This document shows positions 31,230 to 39,501 of a stretch of 39,501 nt of DNA, piece by piece; the stretch's first letter is position 1, and the number at the start of each line of letters is the position of its first letter. This stretch comes from Pseudomonadota bacterium (GTDB taxonomy: Bacteria; Desulfobacterota; Desulfobacteria; Desulfobacterales; Desulfosarcinaceae). The position numbers and the translations under genes were made by a program. The DNA lies in contig JAEYRZ010000138.1 of the NCBI GenBank assembly GCA_023435265.1, forward strand, positions 1 to 39,501, given 5' to 3'. Below the pieces are notes generated by a model that saw only the letters and a program-made list of their open reading frames with translations, ran no database searches and was not told where the DNA came from.

Positions 31230-32659
31230 GATCGGGCTCCGGATGCGGCGGTCAGGCTGCGCACAATGTTGTAAAAGCCAAGCAGCGCCGAAGTGAAGAT
31301 CATCAGGCCCAGGGCGGCCCGCACGACGTAGTAGACATGGATCTCGGGCAGTACCCGGTAAACGGTCTCGCCGTTGAGCCAGGCGTTGCCCTGGATCAAC
31401 CCGGCGATCGTGAGCACGATCGTAAACCCGACGCCGCCGATCAGAACCATCCAATACTGGAAGTCGGCCAGAAAGCGGCTGTAGAGCGGGCGGCCCGCGA
31501 TACGCGGCACGACGTAGTAAAGCGAACCCAGCGCGATCATCCCGGCGAACGCAAGCACGCCCACGTGGGCGTGCGCCACCACCCAGTTGTTGAAATGGGT
31601 GACGCGCTGGACGTCCGGCAGGGCCATCATCGAACCCTGGATGCTGACGAAGAAGTACATGATCGTTCCCGTGAAGACGAATTTGGCGCCCACATCGGCG
31701 TGGATTTCGCCCAGCTTGCCCTTGGCCGTGTACCAGATGTTGATCAGAAAGGCCATGACCGGGATCACCATGGCGATGCTGTCCACGATCGCCACCACCT
31801 TGAGCCAGGTGGGCACCGGCACCTGCAGCAGGTGGTGCGTGCCGATGTGCGTGTACACCACGATCAGCGCCCAGAAGCCGAGCAGGGAAAGCGTGTGGCT
31901 GTAAAGCGGGCTGTTCGTCGCCCGCGGAATCACGTAGTAGGCGGCGCCCGCCGCGAGCGGCGTCAGCAGCAGCCCGAAGACGTTGTGGCCGTAAAACCAC
32001 AGCAGGATGGCGTCCGGAATGCCCGCCAGGGCACCGCTGGTCGGCCGCCAGATCACGTTGCCCAGGGAAAAGGTCAGCGCCGTCAGGATCACGCCCGCCA
32101 GGACGTACCAGACCGAAACGTACAGCACCTTTTCCTGCCGGCGGCGGACGGTCATGATGAAATTGATGAACACCAGGCTGAACACCGTGACGATCCCGAC
32201 ATCGACCGGCCAGATCATCTCGGCGTATTCGCGCCCCTGGCTGAACCCGGCGGCCAGGGTGCCCACCAGGGCGACCAGCGCCGCGTTCCACAGCATCGCG
32301 GTGGCCACCCCCAGCCGTTCGCTGTACAGGGGCGTGCGCAGCAGCAGGGGCAGGTAGTAGAATGCGGCTCCCAGCAGCCCAGGGGTCACGAATCCGAAGA
32401 GCACCAGGTTGACGTGCGTCGGCCGCACGCGCCCGAAGACAATGCCCCCCATGTTGGCGGTCAGATCGGGGGCGATCAGCTCGGTGGCGCCCAGCAGGCC
32501 GTAGAAGGTGGCCACGATCATCCAGAACGCGGAGGTCAGGCAGAACCATTTGGCCGTGGTATTGACCGGCAGGGTTCGATCTTGGGTCCGGGCCGGCGCC
32601 TCGGCGCGCAACGGGATCTCCCCGGCGGGGAGGGCGGGCGATTTGATTTCACTGTTCAC
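31226..32659 (-). CDS. ccoN: cbb3-type cytochrome oxidase subunit I (CcoN)
   Basis: A 477-aa haem-copper oxidase catalytic subunit of the C family with about 12 helices. Ligands are visible: H82 (R-P-T-H, low-spin haem b), H225 (W-F-Y-G-H, CuB), H275-H276 (CuB), H363 and H365 (A-H-A-H, haems b3 and b). Y269 in W-A-L-I-V-V-Y is the likely cross-linked Tyr typical of cbb3. The enzyme reduces oxygen to water with proton pumping. GTG start 32659 with AAGGAG ten bases upstream. It follows actA by 37 bases, so oxidase and alternative complex III are co-transcribed. Confidence 0.92.
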   Translation of the reverse strand: MNSEIKSPALPAGEIPLRAEAPARTQDRTLPVNTTAKWFCLTSAFWMIVATFYGLLGATELIAPDLTANMGGIVFGRVRPTHVNLVLFGFVTPGLLGAAFYYLPLLLRTPLYSERLGVATAMLWNAALVALVGTLAAGFSQGREYAEMIWPVDVGIVTVFSLVFINFIMTVRRRQEKVLYVSVWYVLAGVILTALTFSLGNVIWRPTSGALAGIPDAILLWFYGHNVFGLLLTPLAAGAAYYVIPRATNSPLYSHTLSLLGFWALIVVYTHIGTHHLLQVPVPTWLKVVAIVDSIAMVIPVMAFLINIWYTAKGKLGEIHADVGAKFVFTGTIMYFFVSIQGSMMALPDVQRVTHFNNWVVAHAHVGVLAFAGMIALGSLYYVVPRIAGRPLYSRFLADFQYWMVLIGGVGFTIVLTIAGLIQGNAWLNGETVYRVLPEIHVYYVVRAALGLMIFTSALLGFYNIVRSLTAASGARS

Positions 32660-32696
32660 GGGCTTCCAACTCCTTGGCCATGGAAATCACTTTCGA

Positions 32697-33326
32697 TCAG
32701 CTGTGGCAGGCCGTCCAGCAATCCAGGTTGGCCTTGTTCTCACGATGACATTGAACGCAAAAACCCATTTTGAAGCGCTGCCCCTTGAGGCGGTCCATCT
32801 GCGCCACCTGCCCGTGGCATTGCTCGCAGGCGATCTGCTTGCGGATGTGCCGCTGGTGATTGAAGAGCACATGTTCGGGCACGTAAAATACCTTGACCCA
32901 CGGCGTGGGCGTTCCGGTGTTGAAATAGTCGTGTTCTTTGCGGATCTCGGGATGGTTGGCGATGATGTAGTTGTGGCAGTGCAGGCACTTCTCCACCGGC
33001 GGCAGGCCCGGATGGTTGGACCGCGCGGTGTAGGGGTGGCAGTACTGGCAGGCGATCGCCTTGACGCCGGCATGCAGCTGGTGGCTGAAGGCGATGGGCT
33101 GCGCGGCTCCGATGCGCGCACCCGGCGGCGCATAGAAGTAGACCAGGAATCCCAGCACAAGGGCCACGCTGAGCGTAATCCAGGCAATCGGACCGGCGTT
33201 CATGCGCATGCGTTCGACGGCGGCGCGAAAGGCGGTGAAGAGGCGCCACGGCCGGCCGTGCGTGCCGATCAGAACGGCCACGCTCAACAGGGTCAGCAGC
33301 GAAAGTATGACGATTGCGATTTCCAT
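32697..33326 (-). CDS. actA: Pentahaem cytochrome c, ActA subunit of alternative complex III
   Basis: A 209-aa protein with two N-terminal helices (about 3-21 and 47-66) and a periplasmic multihaem part. Haem sites are C93-x2-C96-H, C114-x2-C117-H, C167-x2-C170-H, C190-x2-C193-H and a final C203-x3-C207-H (C-W-T-A-C-H) with one extra residue. Extra His residues supply bis-His ligands. Start ATG 33326 with AAGGGGGG is preferred over the longer frame from 33392, which overlaps actF. In most gene clusters actA is first; here it lies after actF and before ccoN. Confidence 0.87.
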   Translation of the reverse strand: MEIAIVILSLLTLLSVAVLIGTHGRPWRLFTAFRAAVERMRMNAGPIAWITLSVALVLGFLVYFYAPPGARIGAAQPIAFSHQLHAGVKAIACQYCHPYTARSNHPGLPPVEKCLHCHNYIIANHPEIRKEHDYFNTGTPTPWVKVFYVPEHVLFNHQRHIRKQIACEQCHGQVAQMDRLKGQRFKMGFCVQCHRENKANLDCWTACHS

Positions 33327-34540
33327 CAACGCCCCCCTTGAGGCCGCGGCAGCAGTTCCGGAAATTGTGCGAAGTAGGATTTCAGCGCCCACGCCAGGAG
33401 CCCCAGAAAACCGAGCGCGATGCCGGCTTCAACCCATCCCAGCGGCAGCGCCTGCGCCGCATGGTGATACACCGGTCCGAGCAGCAGGAAATGCTCCAGC
33501 CAGATGCCGGCGATGACCATGCTGCAAACGGCCAGCATGGCCGCTGGAACGGTCTTGATCTTCCGGTTCAGCAGCAGGACGAACGGCGCGATGAAGCAAA
33601 CGGCGAAGACGGTCCAGGCCAGGGGGCGCCAGGGCGCCGTCATCACCCGCTCGATCACGTAAGCGGTTTCCTCGGAGATGTTGCCGTACCAGATGACCAC
33701 CAGCTGGGCGTAGAAGAAATCGGCCCACACCAGGCCGAAGGCGAAGAACAGCTTGCCGATGTCATGGAACTGCGCCGGGGGAAACGTGAACCGCTGCGGA
33801 CGGGTGAGCTGCAGCAGCGCCGCCGCCACGATCAGCGCGCCGAAGCCCACGTAAATCGCCTTGACGAAGGAGTAGGCCCCGAACAGGTTGGAATACCAGT
33901 GCGGGTCCATGCTCATCACCAGGTCGTACCCCAGAAGCGACAGTACGATGGCGAAGGCCAGCATATAGAGCAGTCCGAAGACGGTCATGCGCCGCAGAAA
34001 GCGCGCTTCGCCGGGCGGCTTTTTCTCCCAGCGCCGCCAGAGCCGCAGCGCCAGGGCGGAGCTTGCACCGCGCGACCGCAGTTTAAAGTAGAGGCTGTGG
34101 TACAGATAGCCGAATCCCAGCCCGTAGAGAATCAGCAGTCCGGCCGCATCGCGGCCGAACAGGAAGGGAATGTTCAGCCAGACCTCCTTGCCGTGCAGCG
34201 CTTCGTGGCGCCACGGGAAGAGGTGCTCGCGTCCCAGGAACAGCGCAAGAAAGAGCACGAACGACAGCGGGAAAAAGGCGGCGAAGGCCTCGGCCAGGTC
34301 GGAGAGCGGTCCGCTCCAGCGGGCCCGCACAGTATGCATCAGCGTGGCGAAAAGCAGTGCGCCGTGGGCGATGGCCGAGAAGAGCAGAAAACTGATCAGG
34401 TAGGCCTGCCAGGCTCTGGCCGCCTGGCCGTCCAGGACCTGGAGCGCGAACGTGGCGATTCCCGCGGCGACCAGAAGTCCGATCGCAAGCGACACGCCGC
34501 GGGGCGCCCCGCGTTCGATGGAAAGGGACTGACCGCTCAT
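33326..34540 (-). CDS. actF: ActF, NrfD-like membrane subunit of alternative complex III
   Basis: A 404-aa integral membrane protein with about 10 helices, of the quinol-oxidising NrfD-type ActF family. Blocks such as P-x-S-F-V-L-F-L-A-L-F and Y-D-L-V-M-S-M-D-P-H-W-Y-S-N-L-F-G-A-Y are typical of ActF. The start overlaps the actD stop by four bases and the stop shares one base with the actA start, so translation is coupled throughout. It works with ActC to couple quinol oxidation to proton translocation (family knowledge). Confidence 0.9.
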   Translation of the reverse strand: MSGQSLSIERGAPRGVSLAIGLLVAAGIATFALQVLDGQAARAWQAYLISFLLFSAIAHGALLFATLMHTVRARWSGPLSDLAEAFAAFFPLSFVLFLALFLGREHLFPWRHEALHGKEVWLNIPFLFGRDAAGLLILYGLGFGYLYHSLYFKLRSRGASSALALRLWRRWEKKPPGEARFLRRMTVFGLLYMLAFAIVLSLLGYDLVMSMDPHWYSNLFGAYSFVKAIYVGFGALIVAAALLQLTRPQRFTFPPAQFHDIGKLFFAFGLVWADFFYAQLVVIWYGNISEETAYVIERVMTAPWRPLAWTVFAVCFIAPFVLLLNRKIKTVPAAMLAVCSMVIAGIWLEHFLLLGPVYHHAAQALPLGWVEAGIALGFLGLLAWALKSYFAQFPELLPRPQGGR

Positions 34541-35100
34541 ACATTCACCGGTTCGGTTTGCGGCGTGGTGCGGTCTCCCGCATCGTGCGCCGGCGGATAG
34601 GATTTGACCTCCGCGCCCTTGCTTTCGAAAAAGAGCCGGAGCGCGCCGTGCTGTTCCGGACGGCAGCTGGCCAGCACGCCGAAACGATCGCCGCTGAAAC
34701 GCGGATCGTAGGTCGCTTGTTTTTCGAAGCGCGGCAGCCGGGCCTGCGAAATCAAGCCCAGCACATTGCCGAAGACCGCGAACAGGATCGTGAACTCGAA
34801 CCCCACCACCACGAAGGGCACCAGAGCGACGATCGGCTTGCCGCCCACGATCAGGTCCCAGCGCGTGGCCGTAAAAATCGCCAGCAGAAAACCGGTGACG
34901 AATCCGGTGATCCCCCCGGCCAGCGTGAACCAGCCGACCCGGCTTTTCGGCGCCTGCACGGCATCGTCGATGAGATGGCCGGGAACCGGGCTGTGCACGC
35001 GCTCGAGCGTGAATTCACTTCCCCGCAGGCCGCGGATGGCCGAGGCGGCCTGCCGCTCGCTGGCGAAGATCCCCATGACGGGAATGCGTTCAGTGGCCAT
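34537..35100 (-). CDS. actD: ActD (DUF3341) subunit of alternative complex III
   Basis: A 187-aa protein. An N-terminal soluble part with G-I-F-A-S-E-R-Q-A-x-x-A-I-R is followed by two helices (about residues 59-80 and 91-113) and a C-terminal cytosolic tail with D-P-R-F-S-G-D-R-F-G-V. This is the DUF3341 architecture of ActD, which supports the membrane core. It overlaps actC by 11 bases and actF by four. Confidence 0.9.
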   Translation of the reverse strand: MATERIPVMGIFASERQAASAIRGLRGSEFTLERVHSPVPGHLIDDAVQAPKSRVGWFTLAGGITGFVTGFLLAIFTATRWDLIVGGKPIVALVPFVVVGFEFTILFAVFGNVLGLISQARLPRFEKQATYDPRFSGDRFGVLASCRPEQHGALRLFFESKGAEVKSYPPAHDAGDRTTPQTEPVNV

Positions 35101-36406
35101 GGCCGCCTCCCTGCTGAACGGTTTCCTTCATCTCGGTCATGGAAACCGAGGGCATGTGCTTGACGAAAAGCACGAAGAGAAAGAAGAAGAGGCAGAAGCT
35201 GCCGATCATGATCCCGAATTCCAGAAGGCTCGGCCGGTACAACCCCCAGGCGTACGGCAGGAAATCGTGCGCCACGCTGCCCACGATGATCACGAAACGC
35301 TCGTACCACATGCCGATGTTCACGAAGATGGAGATGATGAAAAGCGCCCGCAGATGGGTGCGCACGCGCTTGAAGAGCAGCAGCAGCGGCACGATCGTGT
35401 TGCAGCCCACCATGATCCAGTACTCCAGGGCGTAATCGCCGAAGGCGCGCCAGCGGAAGGTTTCCATTTCGACGGCATTGTGGCTGTACCAGGCGATGAA
35501 GTATTCCGTGCCGTAGGCGAAGCCGACGATCAGGCCGGTGAAGACGATGGTCTTGGCCACGCTCTCCAGCACGTCGATGGTGATGATCGCCTCATAGTGG
35601 AAGATCTTGCGCAGCGGGATCATCAGGGTGAGCACCATGGCCAGGCCCGAATGGATGGCTCCGGCCACGAAGTAGGGTGCGAAGATCGTGGCGTGCCATC
35701 CCGGCACGACGCCCAGGGCGAAATCCCAGGAGACGACGCTGTGCACCGAAATCACCAGCGGGGTGGCCAGAGCGGCGAAAAAGAGGTAGCCGCGCGCGTA
35801 ATGGCGCCACTGCTCGTACTCCCCGGTCCACCCGAGGGCCAGGACGTTGAAGATTTTGCGACGCACGCCCACCGCCCGGTCGCGGATGGTCGCCAGGTCG
35901 GGCAGCATGCCGGTGTACCAGAACAGGCTGCTCACGGTCAGGTAGGTGCTGATGGCCACCACGTCGAACATCAGCGGCGACTGGAAGTTGGGCCACAGGG
36001 TGCGCTCGTTGGGCAGCGGCAGCATGTAATACACCAGCCAGGGCCGCCCCAGGTGAATGAAGGGGTAAAGGCCGGCGGTGCACACGGCGAAAACGGTCAT
36101 GGTCTCGGCCGCGCGGGCGATGGGATTGCGCCATCCGGCCCGGAACAGGTGCAGAATGGCCGAAATGAGCGTGCCGGAGTGCGCGATTCCCACCCAGAAA
36201 ACGAAATTGATCAGGTAGGTGCCCCAGTGCACCGGGTTGTTCTGGCCGCCCAGACCGATGCCGACCAGAATCTGGATCAGCCAGCAGGCTGCGCCCAGAA
36301 GGACGCCCAGAAGGAGCAGGGCCACCGCCAGCCAATAACGCGCGTCCGGCGGCCTGAGCGTCGCAAGCACGGTATCGTCGATTTGCCGATAGGTCAGTTC
36401 CGCCAT
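35090..36406 (-). CDS. actC: ActC, NrfD-like quinol-binding membrane subunit
   Basis: A 438-aa integral membrane protein with about 10 helices, of the NrfD/PsrC family. The conserved block W-G-T-Y-L-I-N-F-V-F-W-V-G-I-A-H-S-G-T-L-I-S-A near residue 60 marks ActC, the quinol oxidation site close to the ActB iron-sulfur chain. It starts one base after the actB stop, with TGATATG-type close spacing, and overlaps actD by 11 bases. Confidence 0.92.
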   Translation of the reverse strand: MAELTYRQIDDTVLATLRPPDARYWLAVALLLLGVLLGAACWLIQILVGIGLGGQNNPVHWGTYLINFVFWVGIAHSGTLISAILHLFRAGWRNPIARAAETMTVFAVCTAGLYPFIHLGRPWLVYYMLPLPNERTLWPNFQSPLMFDVVAISTYLTVSSLFWYTGMLPDLATIRDRAVGVRRKIFNVLALGWTGEYEQWRHYARGYLFFAALATPLVISVHSVVSWDFALGVVPGWHATIFAPYFVAGAIHSGLAMVLTLMIPLRKIFHYEAIITIDVLESVAKTIVFTGLIVGFAYGTEYFIAWYSHNAVEMETFRWRAFGDYALEYWIMVGCNTIVPLLLLFKRVRTHLRALFIISIFVNIGMWYERFVIIVGSVAHDFLPYAWGLYRPSLLEFGIMIGSFCLFFFLFVLFVKHMPSVSMTEMKETVQQGGGHGH

Positions 36407-36407
36407 A

Positions 36408-39341
36408 TCAAACCACCTGCACCACTTTTTTAAGGTAAACGACCGCGGGCTTGGTATTCAGATAACCCATGACCTGATAGGCGCGCGGATCGCTGATCAG
36501 CCTGCCGACTTCGCTCTGCGGGTCCATCAGGTTGCCGAAACGAATCGCCGATGTGGGACAGGTCTGCACGCAGGCCGGCACCACCTCGCCGTCGCGGATG
36601 GCCCGGTTTTCGTTCTTGGCGGTGTTGCGGGCCGCCTTGATGCGCTGCACGCAGAACGAACACTTCTCCATCACCCCCTTGCCGCGCACGGTCACGTCGG
36701 GATTGAGCTGATGGTCGAGCGGCGCCGGCCATCGCCATTCGAACCAGTTGAAACGGCGGACCTTGTACGGGCAGTTCTGGGCGCAGAAGCGCGTGCCGAT
36801 GCAGCGGTTGTACACCTGGTTGTTGAGCCCCTCCGGCGAATGGTGCGGCGCATAGACCGGGCACACCGATTCACACGGCGCGTTGTCGCAATGCTGGCAG
36901 AGCATGGGCAGGAAAATCATCCGCGCCGGATCGTGCGGATCGCGGTAGTGTTCGATGCGGATCCAGGCCATCTCGCGCCCTTTGACGATCTGCTCCTCAC
37001 CCACCATGCCGACGTTGTTTTCGGCCTGACAGGCAGTCACGCAGGCGCTGCAGCCGGTGCAGCGGTCCAGGTCGATCACCATGCCCCAGCGGTACTGGTC
37101 GTGCGCGTGGGCCGGGTAGAAATCGCGGCGTGCATCGTACCCCTGGGGAACGGGCGGCGTGAAGGGAAAATCCCACATGGCCAGCCCGGTCCCGGCGGAC
37201 GACGCTGCGGCCGCGTCGGCCAGCGCGATGCTCAGGGCGATCTTGCGGTCGAGCGGGTCGTTGCTGCCTGCCGTGCGGGCGAGCGGTGTGCGGCCCCGGC
37301 CGCGCTCGAGCTTCCGCAGTATGCTGCTGAAATCGGGTGCTCCGGAATAGGGTTCGAGCGCATCCCCCAGCAGCGGCAGCGGGTTGAGGCCGCGCCCGTT
37401 CGTGAACGGATCGCGCCCCTGGCCCATGACCATTACCGCCGCGGCCGGATGCAGCCCGCCATAAACCACCGCCGGCGCCTCCAGGCCGCCGCTGGCGGCT
37501 TCGGCCCGAACCCGGTCGCCGTCCGAGCAGCCCAGGGTGGCGGCCGTTTGAGGGGCCACCAGGATCGGCGTCTGCCAGGCGATCTGGGTCGAGGGCTCCG
37601 GGATTTCGGGCAGCCATGGGCGATTGGCGCTGCGGCCGTCATAAAACCGCAGCGAAGGCGCGGCCAGCAGCACAGTCTGCTCCCGTGAAGGCAGGACGAG
37701 GCTGCCCAACATCTTTTCCAGAAGGTCGAGGGCTTCCAAGTTCCAGCGCACGGAAACCGGGGCGCCTACGGCACCGCCTGGAAACCGCCCGCCGTTTTGG
37801 AACAGCTGCAGCAGGGCCGCTTCGCCGCCAATCCGCCCGGTCGAACGGATCTGGCGCACCAGGTGTTGCCGATAGCCGCCGGCCGGACGATAATCGGGCG
37901 ACAGCAGTTCCAGGAAAAAATCTCCGATGTGCTGCGCCCCGGTGCGCCTGACCACCGCCGGCTGGAGGGTGGAGACGATATTGTGTTTGCCCTCGTAGAG
38001 GTCCCATGATTCAAGGGGCAGCTGCGTGGGCACGATCAGGTGCGCCGCCGAAGCGGTCTCGTCCATGAAGCTGGTGAACGCCACCGTGAAAGGCCGGTAC
38101 CCGTCGGGGCGTTCGTCGGCGGCCTTGCCGAAATGCAGGCGCGGATTCACATTGTAGAGCAGCAGCACATCCAAAGGACCTTCTTCGGGCATCTGCCAGA
38201 ACCGGCGCACCGCCGCCCGCGTCGCGGCGATTTCGACGCGGTGGCGCTGATCGAAATCGTAAAGCCCGAAGGAAGGATCCAGCACCGCATTGAGCAGCAC
38301 CGCGGCCAGATCGGCCGCCACCGCGGCCTGCCCGGCCGGCGCGGTGCCCGTGGGCAGCACCAGGGGCTTGCGGGCGGCGGTCAGAAGCCCGGCGAGCCTG
38401 GTGAAGGCCGGTTCCGCTACGTCCGCCGCCTCCTGGATCAGGGCCGGGGTGTACGGCTCCGCCAGCCGGGCGAGCCGCGTGCGGAACGCCCCGGGCAGGC
38501 CTTTGCCGCCGCCGTGCGCCAGAACCGCGCGCAGCAGCCCCATGGCCACGAGCGCCTCGGCGCCCGGTCGGCACGCGATCCACTCGTCCGCATTGAGGCC
38601 GGTCAGCGATTGAAAGGGGCCGATGTGCACGAAGCGGCCCTTGCGTCCGTCGCGGAGCGCATGCATCGCCTTGAATTTTCGAGCGTACTCCACCGGAGAG
38701 AGCCAGGTTTCCAGAAAATCGGCGCCGAATCCGACCAGGAGATCGGCCCGCTCCATGTGATAGGAGGGCAGCATGGGACGGCCGAATAACCGGGCGTGGG
38801 CGAACTTGAGCGTTTCGAAGGCGAACGGTTCGAAAATCAGCGGCCCGGTCGAGCGGCATTGGGTCAGGAGCGCCTCGAAAAGGTTCAGCAGCGGCGTACC
38901 GGTCACTTCGCTCAGCATGCCCACGCGGTAGGGGCCGCGGGCGACGGCCTGCTCGATCTGACTGCGGATCTCGGCCAAGGCCTGCGCATAGGAGATCGCC
39001 TGCCAGCCGTCCCGGCTCCTGAGCAGCGGCTGGCCGATGCGCTCCGGGTGGTACAAGCCCTGCAGCGCGGCCTGACCCCGCGCGCACAGCTTGCCTTGGT
39101 TGACCGGATGATCCGGGTGGCCCTCCAGCTTGACGGCACGCCCCTCGCGGTTCTTGACCAGAACGCCGCAGCCGGCCGGGCACTCGCGGCAGGTGGTGGC
39201 GTACCAGGTCGCATTGCCGGTCACCATCCCCTCTGGAGCCTTGACCAGGCTGTGCAGGTTTTTGCGGGGGTAGTCGCTGCACCCGGCCGCAAAGGCGATG
39301 CTGCCCATTCCCGTGACTTTCAGAAATGTTCGACGATCCAT
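36408..39341 (-). CDS. actB: ActB, Tat-exported iron-sulfur/molybdopterin-like subunit of alternative complex III
   Basis: A 977-aa periplasmic subunit. The Tat signal M-D-R-R-T-F-L-K ends in A-A-G-C, so lipid attachment is possible. The first two thirds resemble a molybdopterin oxidoreductase, including C-R-E-C-P-A-G-C and C-A-R-G-Q, a domain that in solved complexes holds no molybdenum. The last third is a four-cluster ferredoxin domain with C-T-G-C-S-A-C-V-T-A-C, C-Q-H-C-D-N-A-P-C-E-S-V-C-P, C-x4-C-A-Q-N-C-P and C-S-F-C-V...C-V-Q-T-C-P. Its partner subunits ActC, ActD, ActF and ActA follow on the same strand. AAAGGGAAA precedes the ATG. No actA lies upstream inside the window. Confidence 0.93.
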   Translation of the reverse strand: MDRRTFLKVTGMGSIAFAAGCSDYPRKNLHSLVKAPEGMVTGNATWYATTCRECPAGCGVLVKNREGRAVKLEGHPDHPVNQGKLCARGQAALQGLYHPERIGQPLLRSRDGWQAISYAQALAEIRSQIEQAVARGPYRVGMLSEVTGTPLLNLFEALLTQCRSTGPLIFEPFAFETLKFAHARLFGRPMLPSYHMERADLLVGFGADFLETWLSPVEYARKFKAMHALRDGRKGRFVHIGPFQSLTGLNADEWIACRPGAEALVAMGLLRAVLAHGGGKGLPGAFRTRLARLAEPYTPALIQEAADVAEPAFTRLAGLLTAARKPLVLPTGTAPAGQAAVAADLAAVLLNAVLDPSFGLYDFDQRHRVEIAATRAAVRRFWQMPEEGPLDVLLLYNVNPRLHFGKAADERPDGYRPFTVAFTSFMDETASAAHLIVPTQLPLESWDLYEGKHNIVSTLQPAVVRRTGAQHIGDFFLELLSPDYRPAGGYRQHLVRQIRSTGRIGGEAALLQLFQNGGRFPGGAVGAPVSVRWNLEALDLLEKMLGSLVLPSREQTVLLAAPSLRFYDGRSANRPWLPEIPEPSTQIAWQTPILVAPQTAATLGCSDGDRVRAEAASGGLEAPAVVYGGLHPAAAVMVMGQGRDPFTNGRGLNPLPLLGDALEPYSGAPDFSSILRKLERGRGRTPLARTAGSNDPLDRKIALSIALADAAAASSAGTGLAMWDFPFTPPVPQGYDARRDFYPAHAHDQYRWGMVIDLDRCTGCSACVTACQAENNVGMVGEEQIVKGREMAWIRIEHYRDPHDPARMIFLPMLCQHCDNAPCESVCPVYAPHHSPEGLNNQVYNRCIGTRFCAQNCPYKVRRFNWFEWRWPAPLDHQLNPDVTVRGKGVMEKCSFCVQRIKAARNTAKNENRAIRDGEVVPACVQTCPTSAIRFGNLMDPQSEVGRLISDPRAYQVMGYLNTKPAVVYLKKVVQVV

Positions 39342-39501
39342 TTTCCCTTTGGCCTGTCCTTGACGCTTGGTGTCCGCCCGGCGGAAACGAAGCGCGCCCG
39401 CACGGACGCATGCTCGCCCCGCCCGCCGCCGGCCGTCGGCGGCGGCCCGCCATGTTTGGGTTTGGATATGATTATGTTACCGGATTTTCAACCAAGACTC
39501 G
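39342..39501. other. actB upstream region (to window end)
   Basis: It carries a GC-rich palindrome (about 39424-39446) and an A/T-rich part at 39465-39495 with TTGAAA on the minus strand but no well-placed -10. The operon promoter is probably here. No gene is visible. Confidence 0.3.

Noticed and set aside
31230..32549. N-terminal extension of ccoOP to a 751-codon protein
   Set aside because: This part overlaps ccoN in another frame. The ATGA overlap at 31226-31229 and the CcoO-like start mark the true beginning.
34766..36433. 555-codon plus-strand frame opposite actC and actD
   Set aside because: Antisense shadow in high-GC DNA; no signal or domain.

Overview
The window reads like a chromosomal piece of a GC-rich, Gram-negative deltaproteobacterium (Desulfobacterota, probably Desulfobacterales; inference). 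Signs are a selenocysteine formate dehydrogenase, a CheX/FliN-type motor protein, an LpxR-type outer-membrane enzyme, an alternative complex III gene set and many short dispersed intergenic repeats. No phage, plasmid, transposase, rRNA, tRNA or CRISPR array is visible.

Layout. 1-1160: 3' part of a CheX-FliN fusion and an unknown 86-aa protein. 1236-3687: feoA-feoB ferrous iron uptake behind a good sigma70-type promoter. 3700-4340: a minus-strand cobalamin riboswitch followed by an intrinsic terminator but no gene, then a palindromic repeat. 4425-11928 (minus): a four-gene operon of prkA/yeaG-like AAA+ protein, yeaH-like VWA protein, spoVR-like protein and a second, divergent PrkA-like AAA+ protein. 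12493-15760: divergent rnd and thrS. 16261-19029: a one-gene formate dehydrogenase whose internal UGA is read as selenocysteine. 19210-21724: LpxR-like lipid A deacylase and two exported proteins that share an unusual repeat grammar. 21798-27610 (minus): ubiE, ubiG, a CcoI/FixI-type copper ATPase, a stand-alone ribosomal protein S4 and an OsmC-type peroxidase. 28091-28564: an unknown membrane-anchored protein. 28598-39341 (minus): two operons for an aerobic respiratory chain, actB-actC-actD-actF-actA-ccoN-ccoOP and ccoS-like/two small membrane proteins/actE-like cytochrome.

How the parts fit. Alternative complex III would oxidise quinol and pass electrons through its c-type haems to the adjacent cbb3-like haem-copper oxidase. 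The copper ATPase, the CcoS-like protein and the quinone methyltransferases UbiE and UbiG fit the assembly and substrate supply of that chain. Formate dehydrogenase, FeoAB and OsmC add anaerobic electron supply, iron uptake and peroxide defence. Together they suggest an anaerobe, or facultative microaerophile, able to respire or detoxify oxygen.

Most interesting points: the orphan cobalamin riboswitch pointing antisense to feoB; the two-kinase PrkA/YeaH/SpoVR operon; the pair of secreted RGYF/EKG-motif proteins; the fused CcoO-CcoP cytochrome and a CX3CH haem motif in ActA; and several families of intergenic inverted repeats.
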